Shown here piece after piece: positions 24,639 through 33,856 of a DNA stretch of 64,000 bases. Source of the stretch: Microbacterium trichothecenolyticum (GTDB lineage: Bacteria > Actinomycetota > Actinomycetes > Actinomycetales > Microbacteriaceae). The position numbers and the translations under genes were made by a program. Numbering within the stretch: the stretch's first letter is position 1; each line of letters begins with the position of its first letter. A model generated the notes under the pieces. The model made no database searches, was not told the origin of the DNA, and worked only from the letters and a program-made list of their open reading frames with translations. The DNA lies in assembly GCF_030818955.1 (NCBI RefSeq), contig NZ_JAUTBF010000001.1, forward strand, positions 2,170,001 to 2,234,000, written 5' to 3'.

Positions 24639-27142
24639 TCGCGGTGACGGGCCTCACGGTCGAGCACACGGTGGATCCGGTCGGCGTCCCGGCGGCGCCG
24701 CGGTTCGGGTGGACCGTCGAGGCCGACACCGCTGGCGTGCACCAGCTCGCCTACCGGCTCACGGTGCACTCCCCCGGCGGCGTCGTGTGGTCCACCGGGC
24801 GAGTGGATGCCGCGGACAGCATCGACATCCCCTACGACGGCCCCGCCCTGGCACCCCTGCGGCGCTACACGTGGGACGTCGTGGTCACGACCACCGCGGG
24901 CGAAGCCGTCGGCTCGGGCAGCTTCGTCACAGCCGTTCTCGACGACGACTGGCCAGGCGCAGCGTTCGTCGCGGGACCGCCCGACAGCGTGGCCGCCCCG
25001 TTGCTGCGCACGACCTTCGACGTGCAGGAACAACCCGCCGAGGCCTACCTCGTCGTGGCCGCGGGCGGTCTCGCTCGCGTCGAGCTCGACGGCCGTGCGC
25101 CCGACGAGAGCGTGCTGGGCCCCGGCTTCACCGATTACGACGTCACCACGCAGTACACCGTCGTCGACGTGACCGACCGGCTCACGCCGGGCCGTCACGC
25201 GATCGGCGTCGAGCTGGGCCGCGGGTTCTACGGCATGCTCGGCCGCAACACGTGGGATTGGGAGAGCGCGCCCTGGCACGACGAGCCGTGTGCGCGGGTG
25301 CTGCTGATCCTGCGCGACGGCCGGGGGGAGCACATCGTCGCGAGCGGCCCCCACTGGAGGACGACCGCCGGCCCCACCCTTGTCGACGACCTCTACGCGG
25401 GCGAGGACTACGACGCCCGCCGCGAGCAGCCGGGATGGAGCACGGCGACCTTCGACGATGAGGGATGGATGCCGGTACGCGAGGTGGAGGGCCCGCGCGG
25501 TCGACCCGTCGCGCAACGCCAGCCCCCGATCGTCGAGGGCGAGCTTCTCGAGCCCACCGCGATCACCACGCTCGACGACGGCCGCTGGGTCGTGTCGTTC
25601 GAGCGCGTGATCGCCGGCTGGGCGGAGGTCGAGGCCGAGCCCGACGACGGCGCCGTGATCGAGCTGCGCTCCGGCGAATCGCTCCGCGCCGACGGCACGC
25701 CCAACTCCGACGACGAGAAGGGGTACTTCGACGGGCGCTTCCAGACCGACCGCGTCACCCTGGCGGATCGGCCGCTGCACTGGCATCCCCGATTCACCTG
25801 GCACGGCTTCCAGCACGTCGAGGTGCGCGCCCGGACGCTGCCCGTGCTGCGCGCGCGCGTCGTGCACACGCGAGCGCCGCGCACCGGACGCTTCGCGTGC
25901 TCGTCCCCGATGCTGAACACGCTGCACGAGCTCACCGTGCGCACGATCCTCAACAACCTGCACGGCATCCCCACCGACACCCCGAAGTACGAGAAGAACG
26001 GGTGGACCGGTGACGGCATGGTCGGCGCCGAGATGATGCTGCAGAACCTCGACGTGCACGAGCTGCTCGCGAAATGGGTCGACGACATCGCGGCATCCCG
26101 TCACGGCGAGGGTGCCCCCGAGGTGATCGCCCCGCACGGTGGGTGGCACATGGACTGGTCGCCCGCTCCGACCTGGCACTCCGCGCTGCTGCTCGTGCCG
26201 TGGGACCTGTACCGCCTACGGGGTGACGAGCGCGTACTCGCCGACGTGTGGCCCGACGCGAGCGCCTACCTGCGCTTCGAGCTGGACCGCGGCGTCGAGG
26301 GCCTGTTCGACACCACGCTGGGCGACTGGGTGAGCCCCGAGACCGACGCCGGCGGCGGCAACGCCCCCGAAGACACCCGGGTGGCGGCCACGGCCTACGT
26401 GATCGCGATGTGCGACACGGCAGCGGCCATCGCCGAGGTGCTCGGCGACGACCCCGCCCCGTGGCGGGCCGCGGCCGAGACCTCGCGTTCGGCGTTCGTG
26501 CGCGAGTTCTGGGATGCCGAGGCGGCCGAGGTCCGCGGCACGGGCGACGCCGGGTACCGCCAGGCGCACACCGTGCTCGCCTTGGCGTTCGGCATCCTGC
26601 CCGCCGCGGATCGCCAACGCGCCGCCGACCGGCTCGCGCGCGACGTCGTGGAACGCGGGCACCACCTCTCGACGGGCGCGCTCGCGACCAAACACCTGCT
26701 GCCGCAACTGACGCGGTGGGGGCACGCCGACGTCGCCGTCGGGGTCGCCCTGCAGACGACGTTCCCCAGTTGGGGGTTCTGGATCGAACGCGGAGCGACG
26801 TCGCTGTGGGAGCACTGGAAAGAGGAGTCCCGCTCGCGCGGGCACTACTTCTTGGGCACGATCGAGGACTGGTTCTACGCCGATGTCGCGGGGCTCGAGG
26901 CGGGCGCGCCGGGATGGCGTGAGGCGCGCATCGCGCCGAAAGTGCTCGGCACCGAGCTGTCGTCGGCATCCGCCGCCGTCCGCACCCCCTACGGCGAGCT
27001 GTCGGTGGCCTGGCGCGTCGAGGGCGGAGAGGTGGCTCTCTCGTGCGAGGTGCCGACCGGCATCCGCGCCGAGATCGAGCTCCCGGGCCTGCGGCGGCGC
27101 GTCGACGCGGGGCGTCACGAGGTGCGGGTGACGCTGGCGTAG
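24635..27142 (+). CDS. Alpha-L-rhamnosidase, GH78 (intracellular)
   Basis: An 835-residue enzyme releasing terminal alpha-L-rhamnose. No signal peptide is present, so it works on imported glycosides. Domains in order: fibronectin-like start (VEHTVDPVGVPAAPRFGW), N-terminal jelly roll with GPGFTDYDV and LGRGFYGMLGRNTWDW, and the rhamnosidase beta domain. The (alpha/alpha)6 catalytic barrel follows from about residue 420, then a C-terminal beta domain. The catalytic region reads HGIPTDTPKYEKNGWTGDG, the counterpart of the GH78 DCPxRxERxGWTGD motif, with HFAT-type residues later in TFPSWGFWIERGATSLWEHW. GTG at 24635 overlaps the preceding stop. Transcription ends at the palindrome at 27162. Confidence 0.9.
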   Translation: MIAVTGLTVEHTVDPVGVPAAPRFGWTVEADTAGVHQLAYRLTVHSPGGVVWSTGRVDAADSIDIPYDGPALAPLRRYTWDVVVTTTAGEAVGSGSFVTAVLDDDWPGAAFVAGPPDSVAAPLLRTTFDVQEQPAEAYLVVAAGGLARVELDGRAPDESVLGPGFTDYDVTTQYTVVDVTDRLTPGRHAIGVELGRGFYGMLGRNTWDWESAPWHDEPCARVLLILRDGRGEHIVASGPHWRTTAGPTLVDDLYAGEDYDARREQPGWSTATFDDEGWMPVREVEGPRGRPVAQRQPPIVEGELLEPTAITTLDDGRWVVSFERVIAGWAEVEAEPDDGAVIELRSGESLRADGTPNSDDEKGYFDGRFQTDRVTLADRPLHWHPRFTWHGFQHVEVRARTLPVLRARVVHTRAPRTGRFACSSPMLNTLHELTVRTILNNLHGIPTDTPKYEKNGWTGDGMVGAEMMLQNLDVHELLAKWVDDIAASRHGEGAPEVIAPHGGWHMDWSPAPTWHSALLLVPWDLYRLRGDERVLADVWPDASAYLRFELDRGVEGLFDTTLGDWVSPETDAGGGNAPEDTRVAATAYVIAMCDTAAAIAEVLGDDPAPWRAAAETSRSAFVREFWDAEAAEVRGTGDAGYRQAHTVLALAFGILPAADRQRAADRLARDVVERGHHLSTGALATKHLLPQLTRWGHADVAVGVALQTTFPSWGFWIERGATSLWEHWKEESRSRGHYFLGTIEDWFYADVAGLEAGAPGWREARIAPKVLGTELSSASAAVRTPYGELSVAWRVEGGEVALSCEVPTGIRAEIELPGLRRRVDAGRHEVRVTLA

Positions 27143-27161
27143 CGGCGGGGGCGGTCCCGGG

Positions 27162-27244
27162 CCCCGCACGCATAAACGCGATCGACGCGCATAAACGCGT
27201 GGAGAGCGCGTTTCCGCGCGCGAATCGCGTTTATGCGTGCGGGG
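27162..27244. repeat. Long palindrome between convergent genes (38-bp arms)
   Basis: Arms 27162-27199 and 27207-27244 match at 33 of 38 positions, the outer 21 being perfect. The left arm itself contains the word GCATAAACGCG twice. Sitting between the convergent GH78 and SDR genes it may be a bidirectional terminator, but the internal duplication and size fit an extragenic repeat. The remaining gap (to 27332) is a run of CCGCCGACC-type C-rich repeats and nothing else recognisable. Confidence 0.75.
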
Positions 27245-27332
27245 ACGGCGCCGCACCCCCGCCGACCCCGCCGACCCCGCCGCCCGCGCCGGCCGCGCCG
27301 ACCACCCGCTGCCCCCGCGAGCGGCGCGGGGG

Positions 27333-28091
27333 TCACCAGGCGGCGTAGCCGCCGTCGATCAGCACGACCGAGCCGGTCATATACGACGCGGCGTCGGAGG
27401 CGAGGAAGGCCACGAGCGAGCCGATCTCCTCGGGGGCGCCGAGGCGGCCCATCGGGGTGCGGCGCACCCAGTCGTCCCACCACTGGTCGGGCACGCCCTG
27501 CTTCGTCAGCTCGGTGCCGACGTACCCGGGGGCCACGGCGTTGACACGGATGCCCTGCTCGGCGAACTCGATCGCGAGCGACTTCACCGCCAGGTGGACG
27601 GCGCCCTTCGAGGCGTTGTAGGCCGCCTGCCGCTGCGGGGCGTTGGCGAGCTCGCCCGACATCGAACCGATCGCGACGATCGAGCCGCCGCGGTCCTGCA
27701 TGTGGCGAGCGGCCTCGCGCGCGCACCAGAACGTCCCGGTGGCGTTGACGGCGAGCACGCGATCCCACGCCTCGCGTTCGAGCTCGAGCGACGGCTGGTG
27801 ATTGGCGATGCCGGCCGAGGTGACGAGCACGTCGATCGATCCGTGCCGCTGGGCGATGTCGGCGAAGGTGCGCTCGACGGCGCCGGCGTCGGTGACGTCG
27901 AGATGCACGTACGACACGCGGCCGTCGGGGAAGGATGCCGCGGAGGCCTCGCCGGCTTCGTCAAGCACGTCGGCGATGACGACCCGCGCACCGAACTCCA
28001 CCAGGGCCGTCACGACGGCGAGTCCGATGCCGCGCGAGCCCCCCGTGACCACCGCGACGCGATCGGTCAATTCCAGCCGTTCTCGGTACAT
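27333..28091 (-). CDS. SDR family NAD(P)-dependent oxidoreductase (sugar/polyol dehydrogenase-like)
   Basis: A 252-residue classical short-chain dehydrogenase. Cofactor loop VVTGGSRGIGLAV (TGxxxGIG), NAG-type strand as TSAGIANHQPS, catalytic Ser in SIVAIGSMSGE, and catalytic YNASKGAV (YxxxK) are all visible; it ends LIDGGYAAW as in many sugar and polyol dehydrogenases. An acidic Asp at the end of the second strand (VVIADV) suggests NAD+ rather than NADP+. GAGGGG precedes the ATG at 28091. The gene is divergent from the RpiR regulator and shares its operator region, so it is likely in the same regulon, oxidising a sugar or its derivative. Confidence 0.9.
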   Translation of the reverse strand: MYRERLELTDRVAVVTGGSRGIGLAVVTALVEFGARVVIADVLDEAGEASAASFPDGRVSYVHLDVTDAGAVERTFADIAQRHGSIDVLVTSAGIANHQPSLELEREAWDRVLAVNATGTFWCAREAARHMQDRGGSIVAIGSMSGELANAPQRQAAYNASKGAVHLAVKSLAIEFAEQGIRVNAVAPGYVGTELTKQGVPDQWWDDWVRRTPMGRLGAPEEIGSLVAFLASDAASYMTGSVVLIDGGYAAW

Positions 28092-28134
28092 CGTCGTCCC
28101 CTCACCCGCGCTCCGCCATGGAGCGCGCGTCCGC

Positions 28135-28153
28135 TAAGATGTAGCCATACTAC
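28135..28153. promoter_or_regulatory. RpiR gene -10 box abutting a GTAG-N5-CTAC operator
   Basis: TAAGAT (28135-28140), a good -10 for the plus strand, is followed directly by GTAGCCATACTAC (28141-28153), within the larger palindrome ATGTAG..CTACAT. A repressor here would block the transcription start of the RpiR gene, so autoregulation is likely; the divergent SDR gene starts 50 bp away. Confidence 0.75.
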
Positions 28154-28169
28154 ATGGAAGGAGCTCACG

Positions 28170-29072
28170 ATGACCCTCGACGTGGAGCAGGCCAGCGAAG
28201 AGTCCACCGATACTCTCCTCGAGCGCGTCACGCGCCAATTGCCGCATCTGCGCCGCTCCGAGCAGCGCGTGGCGGCCATCGTGCTCGACGACCCCGTGGG
28301 GGCTGCCCAGTTCACGATGGCGGGCCTCGCCGAGGCAGCCGAGGTGAGCGAGCCGACCGTCATGCGCTTCTGCAGCTCGGTGGGGTGCGAGGGCTTCCAG
28401 GACTTCAAGATCCAGCTCGCCCAGACGCTCGCCCTCGGCCTGCCGGTGACGCACTCGACCATCACCGACGCCGACTCCCCCGCCGACGTCGCCGAGAAGA
28501 TCTTCGACCACACCATCTCGAGCCTCGATCGCGCCCGCCGCACGCTCGCTCCCGCCGCGGTCGCCCAGGCGATCGATGCGATCCTGGATGCCAGCGACAT
28601 CCTCTTCGTCGGCTTCGGCGCGAGCGGCATCATCGCCCAGGACGCCCAGCAGAAGTTCCCGCTGTTCGGCGTGCCGTGCCAGGCGCCCGAGGACTTCCAC
28701 CAGCAGTTCATCGCCGCGACCATGTCGGGGCCGCGCAGCGTCACCGTGGCCATCTCGAACACCGGTCACACCGAGCAGACCCTCACGGTCGCCCGCGCCG
28801 CGCGGAAAGCCGGTGGAACCGTGATCTCACTCACGGGTCGGGTCAGCCCCCTCTCGGAGATCGCCGATATACCCCTGATCGTGCGTACTTTCGAAGACAC
28901 CGATGTCTATACGCCCTCCACGAGCCGTCTCGCCGGCCTGGTGGTGATCGACATCCTCGCCACGGGGGTCGCGCTGCGCCGATCGCCGGAGCACACCGAC
29001 GCCATACGGCGCATGAAGAGCGAGCTCGCCACGATGCGCCACGCCGACGAGACCACCGTGGAGGAGCCGTGA
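28170..29072 (+). CDS. MurR/RpiR family transcriptional regulator (HTH + SIS)
   Basis: A 300-residue regulator. Residues about 14-90 form the RpiR helix-turn-helix domain, with LRRSEQRVAAIVLDDP and the recognition region AEAAEVSEPTVMRFCSSVGCEGFQDFK in its key words SEPTVMRF and GFQDFK. Residues about 125-265 are a SIS sugar-phosphate-binding domain: LFVGFGASGIIAQDAQQKF and SVTVAISNTGHTEQTL (the S-N-T-G phosphate loop). Such proteins sense phosphosugars, here plausibly a product of the kinase at 36169. GGAAGGAG lies before the ATG at 28170. It is the first gene of an overlapping run with the next two enzymes, and the only regulator in the region 2 locus. Confidence 0.93.
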   Translation: MTLDVEQASEESTDTLLERVTRQLPHLRRSEQRVAAIVLDDPVGAAQFTMAGLAEAAEVSEPTVMRFCSSVGCEGFQDFKIQLAQTLALGLPVTHSTITDADSPADVAEKIFDHTISSLDRARRTLAPAAVAQAIDAILDASDILFVGFGASGIIAQDAQQKFPLFGVPCQAPEDFHQQFIAATMSGPRSVTVAISNTGHTEQTLTVARAARKAGGTVISLTGRVSPLSEIADIPLIVRTFEDTDVYTPSTSRLAGLVVIDILATGVALRRSPEHTDAIRRMKSELATMRHADETTVEEP

Positions 29073-30025
29073 GCGGCACCGTCCTGGTGACGTCGCGGTC
29101 GTTCGGCTCGGGCGGTTTCGACGCCGAGGCGGCTCTGACGGCCGAGGGGTACCGGGTCGTGCGCGCCGGCGCCGCCCACGACCTCGGAGAGCTCGCCCCG
29201 CTGCTCGCCGATGCGGACGGGTGGATCGCCGGAACCGGCCCCGTCACCGCCGCACACCTCGACCTCGCACCCCGCCTGCGCGGCATCGCGCGCTACGGCG
29301 TGGGCGTCGACAACATCGATCTGGCCGCGGCGGCTGCGCGCGGCATCCCGGTCACGAACACCCCCGGCGCCAACTCCACGGCCGTGGCCGAGCACACGAT
29401 CGCGCTTCTGCTGACGGCCCTGCGGGGGATCCCGGCGGCCGACCGGCGCGTGCGGGTCGGCGACTGGTCGGGGCGCTCGGCGCGCGAGCTGTCGGCGCTC
29501 ACCGTGGGCGTCGTCGGGCTCGGCCGCATCGGACGGCTCGTGATCGAGCGCCTGCGGGCCTTCGGCGCCACCGTGATCGGCGCGGACCCGTGGGTCGACG
29601 CGGCCGATCCGATCTTCGACGCCGTCGAACGCGCCGACGCGGAGAGCCTCGCGACCCGCTGCGATGTCGTGACACTACATGCTCCCGGCGGGCAGACCGT
29701 CATCGACGAGCGCTGGCTGGCGGCCGACGACCGCCCGGTGCTGCTGGTCAACACCGCCCGCGCCGACCTCGTCGACGAAGAGGCGGTGGCCCGCGCCGCC
29801 CGGCGGGGACGCGTCGCCGCCTACGCCGCCGACACCCTCGCGAAAGAGAACGCCGGAGATTCCGCCTCCCCGTTGCTCGCCGCAGATCTGGCCGACCGGG
29901 TGGTCGTCACGGCGCACCTGGGTGCGCAGACCCGCGAGGGCGTCGACGGCATGGGACGCATGGCGGTGGCCGACATGGTCGCGCTGCTGACCGGATCCGC
30001 GCCCGCGCACCCGGTTCGCGCATGA
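29069..30025 (+). CDS. D-isomer specific 2-hydroxyacid dehydrogenase (phosphoglycerate dehydrogenase-like)
   Basis: A 318-residue NAD-dependent dehydrogenase. IARYGVGVDNIDLAAA and VTNTPGANSTAVAEHTIALLL form the substrate-domain/hinge motifs. GVVGLGRIGRLV is the NAD loop, VTLHAPGG and LLVNTARADLVDEEA carry the catalytic Arg region, and a His appears in VVTAHLGAQT. GTG at 29069 overlaps the regulator stop (GTGA). Family members interconvert 2-keto and 2-hydroxy acids; in this operon the substrate may be a sugar-derived keto acid such as an aldolase product. The ACT domain of true SerA is absent. Confidence 0.9.
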   Translation: MSGTVLVTSRSFGSGGFDAEAALTAEGYRVVRAGAAHDLGELAPLLADADGWIAGTGPVTAAHLDLAPRLRGIARYGVGVDNIDLAAAAARGIPVTNTPGANSTAVAEHTIALLLTALRGIPAADRRVRVGDWSGRSARELSALTVGVVGLGRIGRLVIERLRAFGATVIGADPWVDAADPIFDAVERADAESLATRCDVVTLHAPGGQTVIDERWLAADDRPVLLVNTARADLVDEEAVARAARRGRVAAYAADTLAKENAGDSASPLLAADLADRVVVTAHLGAQTREGVDGMGRMAVADMVALLTGSAPAHPVRA

Positions 30026-30951
30026 CGGGCTTCGTCCGCGCAGTCACGGGCGATGTCGACCCCGCGCACCTGGGGCACGTGGACTACCACGAGCACCTCT
30101 TCCAGGCATCGCCGCTGCTCCCGGGGGATGACCTCGACGACGAAGACCTCAGTCGCGAAGAAGCGGCCCAGCTCGCGGCATCCGGTTTCGACGCGATGGT
30201 GGATGCCACTCCCCTGGGCCTCGGCCGACGCCCCGCCGCCATCCGACGCATCGCGGAGGCGACGGGTCTGACCGTCGTGCTGACGACGGGTCTGCACCGG
30301 CGGGAGCACTACGCCGACGGCCACCCCCTGCTGGCGCTCGACGTCGACGAACTGACCGACGCCTTCACGAGCGACCTGCTGCGCGGGGCCGCCGAGCCCG
30401 GCGGCGAGCGCGACGCGTCCGTGCGCGCGGGCGTGCTGAAGGCCGGCCTCGGATACTGGCGACTGGACGCCGTGACCGGACGCGCGATCGAGGCCATCGG
30501 CCGCGCCCACGCGGCGACCGGCGCGCCCGTGATGGTGCACCTGGAGCACGGCACCGCCGCGTTCGAGGCGCTCGACGCGCTCGCGGCTGAGGGTGTGGCC
30601 GCCGACCGCGTGGCACTCGCTCACATCGACCGCAATCCCGACCCGGGGCTGCATGCCGAGCTCGCCGCGCGCGGCGCGTTCCTCGGCTACGACGGTCCGG
30701 CGCGCGCCCGCGAGCACCCCGACTCGGTGGTGCTCGCGTGTCTGCTGCAGGCGGCCGCTTCGGGCGCCGCGAGTCGCATCCTGCTCGGGGGCGACGTCGC
30801 CCGCCGCACGCGGTACGCCGCGTACGGCGGCATCCCGGGGCTGCGCTACCTCGGCGACCGGTTCGTCCCGCGGCTCCGGCGCGAGGGCGGCGAGGACCTC
30901 GCGCACGCCGTGCTGCGGCGAAACCCCGCGGCGTGGCTCACGTGGCGGTGA
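30022..30951 (+). CDS. Phosphotriesterase-family metal hydrolase, possible sugar lactonase
   Basis: A 309-residue TIM-barrel amidohydrolase of the phosphotriesterase homology group. The metal ligands expected for the family can be lined up: HEHL (about residue 20), a bridging Lys in RAGVLKAGLGYW (about residue 140), His in MVHLEHG, His in LAHIDRNPD and Asp in LLGGDVARRT. Bacterial members include lactonases acting on furanose or phospho-furanose lactones, which fits a locus rich in sugar dehydrogenases; this specificity is inference. ATG at 30022 overlaps the dehydrogenase stop by 4 bp. The gene ends 15 bp from the convergent cupin gene. Confidence 0.85.
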   Translation: MTGFVRAVTGDVDPAHLGHVDYHEHLFQASPLLPGDDLDDEDLSREEAAQLAASGFDAMVDATPLGLGRRPAAIRRIAEATGLTVVLTTGLHRREHYADGHPLLALDVDELTDAFTSDLLRGAAEPGGERDASVRAGVLKAGLGYWRLDAVTGRAIEAIGRAHAATGAPVMVHLEHGTAAFEALDALAAEGVAADRVALAHIDRNPDPGLHAELAARGAFLGYDGPARAREHPDSVVLACLLQAAASGAASRILLGGDVARRTRYAAYGGIPGLRYLGDRFVPRLRREGGEDLAHAVLRRNPAAWLTWR

Positions 30952-30966
30952 CGGCCGACGGCGGCC

Positions 30967-31314
30967 TCACGCCTCGAGCGCGCCCATCGTCAGTTCCGGT
31001 TCCACGCCGGGTGGCACGGGAAACCACGCGAGGAACGTCACGCCCTCGGCGGTCGCGTCGAAGCGGCTGATCGTCTCGACGCCCGGCTCGTAGAAGGTGT
31101 CGCCGGCGTGCAGCACCGTCTCCTCGCCGTCGCCCACACGGAAGAACACCGACCCCGACTCGATCACTCCGAAGACCGGCCCGTTGTGCCAGTGCGCTCC
31201 GACGTGGAAGTCGGGCGCGATCGTGATGCGCCGCACCTCGACGGCGGCGAACCGCGGCGCACCGGGCAGGGTATGAGTGTCGAGCTTGATGCGGCGGAAG
31301 GGACTATCGCTCAT
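30967..31314 (-). CDS. Small cupin-domain protein
   Basis: A 115-residue single-domain cupin. Metal-binding motif 1 reads FHVGAHWHNGPVFGVIESGSVFF (the H-x-H and later Glu region) and motif 2 GDTFYEPGVETI. The second motif lacks the usual His, so metal binding may differ. It overlaps the GH2 stop by 4 bp (ATGA), so it is translated with the glycosidase. Cupins of this size include mutarotase-like and isomerase-like proteins and simple binding proteins; function cannot be assigned. Confidence 0.85.
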   Translation of the reverse strand: MSDSPFRRIKLDTHTLPGAPRFAAVEVRRITIAPDFHVGAHWHNGPVFGVIESGSVFFRVGDGEETVLHAGDTFYEPGVETISRFDATAEGVTFLAWFPVPPGVEPELTMGALEA

Positions 31315-33779
31315 GTACCGACTATCGCACCGGACGGTATGCGCGCGCCCTCGACGAGGTCGTTCGCCGACCGCAGCACGGGTGCCACAGTGAAGGCGGC
31401 CGGGTCGAGTCCGCCCGGCGCGCGCACGCGGAACACCGCGGTCTCGCCCGGCAGCAGCGTGACGAGCCCGCGGTCCACTCGCGCCGCAGCATGGACGCGG
31501 TCGACCAGCAGCGTGACGTCTTTGGCGAGCGCTCGAGCGGTCACCGTCACCTCGTACCCGTCGCCCGCGACCTCCGCCACGGCCGTGACCGCTGCGGCAT
31601 CCAGGGCCAGGGCGGGATCCTCGTCGAAGAACCACAGGGCCCGCACCGACCCGGGGAGATCGGCGACGAGGACCTCGTTCGCTGTATCGATCGCGCTCGT
31701 CACGGCATCCGGGACGATGAGGATCGCCGACCCCCGGGCGGAGACGTGCACGGGCATCTCGGCGCGAGCCCGCTCCGCACCGTCCAGCGTCATCCGGCGC
31801 ACCACGGCCGCTCCCTCCCAGTCGTCGTCGCGGTCGTTGTGCAGCGCCAGCACGGGTTCGCCTCCGCGCGGTTGGAACGAGGCGAACCGATCCGCGAACA
31901 CCGCCCGCAGCGCATGCCAGAGGGGCTTGCGGATGCCGTGGGAGTCGACCGCCGCCCACGAGATCACCGGCCAGCAGTCGTTCAGCTGCCATACGATCGC
32001 CCCCCGGTTGAGGGGATGCAGCGAGCGGAAGTGCGCGATGCCGAACGCCACGGCCCTCGCCTGGTTGAGTTGTGTCGCCCAGTGCCAGTCGTCGATGGTC
32101 TGCGGCACGGGCAGGTGCGCCCCGAGTCCACGCTCGAGCTTGCCGTTGCCGTCCACGGCTTTCTGGTGCACGAGCATGAGCGGCCCGTACGGATCGGCGG
32201 GCTCGTCGTGCACGACCGAGAACAGCGTCGACCACGCCGGCGGGCCCTGGAATCCGAACTCCGACACGAACCGCGGTCGATACGAGCGATAGACGTCGTA
32301 GTCGACCTGGTTCCACACGTCCCAGATGTGCGTGGTCCCGTGGGCCGGGTCGTTGGGGTGCACGTAGCGAGTGAACCCGTAGGGGCTGCCGGGCGCGTAG
32401 GGCGTCGCCGGCGCGAGCTCCGCCACGATCGCGGGAAACAGCCGCTGGTAGTAGCCGTCACCCCACGTCGCGCCCTTCAGCTGCGGACGCCACTTCCAGT
32501 CGACCCAGCCCCAGATGTTCTCGTTGCCTCCGTTCCACACGACGAGACTCGCGTGGCTCGACAGACGCGTGACGTTGTCGTGCGCCTCCGCGGCGAACTC
32601 GCCCCACAGCTCCGCATCTTCGCTGTAGGCCGCGCACGCGAGCAGGAAGTCCTGCCAGACGAGGATGCCGCGCTCGTCGGCGAGATCGTAGAAGTCGTCG
32701 GACTCGTAGATGCCGCCGCCCCACACCCGCAGCAGGTTCATGCCCGCCTGGGTCGCGTCGTCGAAGCGTTCGGCCAGCCGGTCGCGCGTCACCCGCGGGA
32801 AGAAGGTGTCCTCGGGGATCCAGTTCGCACCGCGCACGTACACGTCGCGGCCGTTGATGCGGACGACGAAGGGCGTTCCCTCGTCGTCGGGAGTCGTGTC
32901 GATCTCGGCCGCGCGGAAACCGATCCGCCGTTCCCAGCGGTCCATGCCGGCCGTCACGACCAGCGCCGAGAGTGCGGGATCGCCGTATCCGCGGGGCCAC
33001 CACAACTCGGCATCCGGCACCACCGTCTCCAACACGGCCGTCGTCTCCTCCTCCGCCACGACCGCCTCGAGCATCGTCCCGGCCACTTCCGCACGCACGG
33101 TCACCGGGCCGAGGGCCTCGCGCTGCACCTCCACCTCGACGCGCAAACGGCGCGGGTCGCCGCCGACGCCCGTCTGCGGCCGCACCGCCGCGATACGGCA
33201 TCCACTCCAGGACTCGGTGCCGATGCGGCGCCAGATGCCGCTCGTCACGAGCGCCGGACCCCAGTCCCAGCCGAAGTTGCACGCCGACTTGCGGATCGCG
33301 TTGAAGGGATGCACGTACGAGTGCGGGCGTTCGCCGAGCACGGCCTCGCGCTCTCGTGCGAAGGCGATCGGCGAGGCGAACTCCACGCGCAGGCGGTTCT
33401 CGCCCTCGCGCAGGATGCCGTCGACCCGCCAGCGGTACACGCGGTGCTGGTTGCGGGTGCGGGCGATCTCGACGTCGTTCAGCGTCACGATCGCAACGGT
33501 GTCGAGGCCCTCTGCGACGAGCTCGTGCACGCTCTCGTCGTCGGGGCTCCACGCGAAGGTGGTCTCGTAGGCCCAGGCACTGTGGCCGATCCACGCCAGC
33601 AGCTGCTCGTTGTCGTCGACGTACGGGTCGGGGATGAGACCCGCGTCCCGCAGATCGGTGTGCACGACGCCGGGCACGGTGGCGGGGATGGCGCGCGTGG
33701 CGATCGACGCGAAGGCCGGCGGAACGTCACCGGTGACGTGCTGCAACATCCACCCGTGGGAAAGTTCGCGGAAGCTCAT
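31311..33779 (-). CDS. Glycoside hydrolase family 2 beta-mannosidase (822 aa)
   Basis: An intracellular GH2 enzyme that reads like a classical beta-mannosidase. It starts LSHGWMLQHV, then VPGVVHTDLRDAGLIPDPYVDDNE, a very typical beta-mannosidase N terminus (key words VPGVVHTDL and DPYVDDNE). FGWDWGPALVTSGIW and GANWIPEDTFFPRV follow, with NLLRVWGGGIYESDDFYD. The acid/base Glu is in WNGGNENIWGW and the nucleophile Glu in RFVSEFGFQG. Upstream in-frame start codons to 33872 would run across two operator palindromes and are rejected; the ATG at 33779 is used though its Shine-Dalgarno is weak. It likely releases beta-linked mannose from imported oligosaccharides. Confidence 0.92.
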   Translation of the reverse strand: MSFRELSHGWMLQHVTGDVPPAFASIATRAIPATVPGVVHTDLRDAGLIPDPYVDDNEQLLAWIGHSAWAYETTFAWSPDDESVHELVAEGLDTVAIVTLNDVEIARTRNQHRVYRWRVDGILREGENRLRVEFASPIAFAREREAVLGERPHSYVHPFNAIRKSACNFGWDWGPALVTSGIWRRIGTESWSGCRIAAVRPQTGVGGDPRRLRVEVEVQREALGPVTVRAEVAGTMLEAVVAEEETTAVLETVVPDAELWWPRGYGDPALSALVVTAGMDRWERRIGFRAAEIDTTPDDEGTPFVVRINGRDVYVRGANWIPEDTFFPRVTRDRLAERFDDATQAGMNLLRVWGGGIYESDDFYDLADERGILVWQDFLLACAAYSEDAELWGEFAAEAHDNVTRLSSHASLVVWNGGNENIWGWVDWKWRPQLKGATWGDGYYQRLFPAIVAELAPATPYAPGSPYGFTRYVHPNDPAHGTTHIWDVWNQVDYDVYRSYRPRFVSEFGFQGPPAWSTLFSVVHDEPADPYGPLMLVHQKAVDGNGKLERGLGAHLPVPQTIDDWHWATQLNQARAVAFGIAHFRSLHPLNRGAIVWQLNDCWPVISWAAVDSHGIRKPLWHALRAVFADRFASFQPRGGEPVLALHNDRDDDWEGAAVVRRMTLDGAERARAEMPVHVSARGSAILIVPDAVTSAIDTANEVLVADLPGSVRALWFFDEDPALALDAAAVTAVAEVAGDGYEVTVTARALAKDVTLLVDRVHAAARVDRGLVTLLPGETAVFRVRAPGGLDPAAFTVAPVLRSANDLVEGARIPSGAIVGT

Positions 33780-33789
33780 GCATCCAGAA

Positions 33790-33802
33790 GTAGCACAACT
33801 AC
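33790..33802. promoter_or_regulatory. Putative RpiR operator, GTAG-N5-CTAC
   Basis: GTAGCACAACTAC lies only 10 bp before the ATG of the beta-mannosidase gene, inside its ribosome-binding region, and faces a second copy at 33863 across the divergent gap. Confidence 0.65.
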
Positions 33803-33856
33803 CTCGCTCGCATCTCTCGACGCTGATTCGGGTGGGCGATTGTCTTGCAGCCGCAT

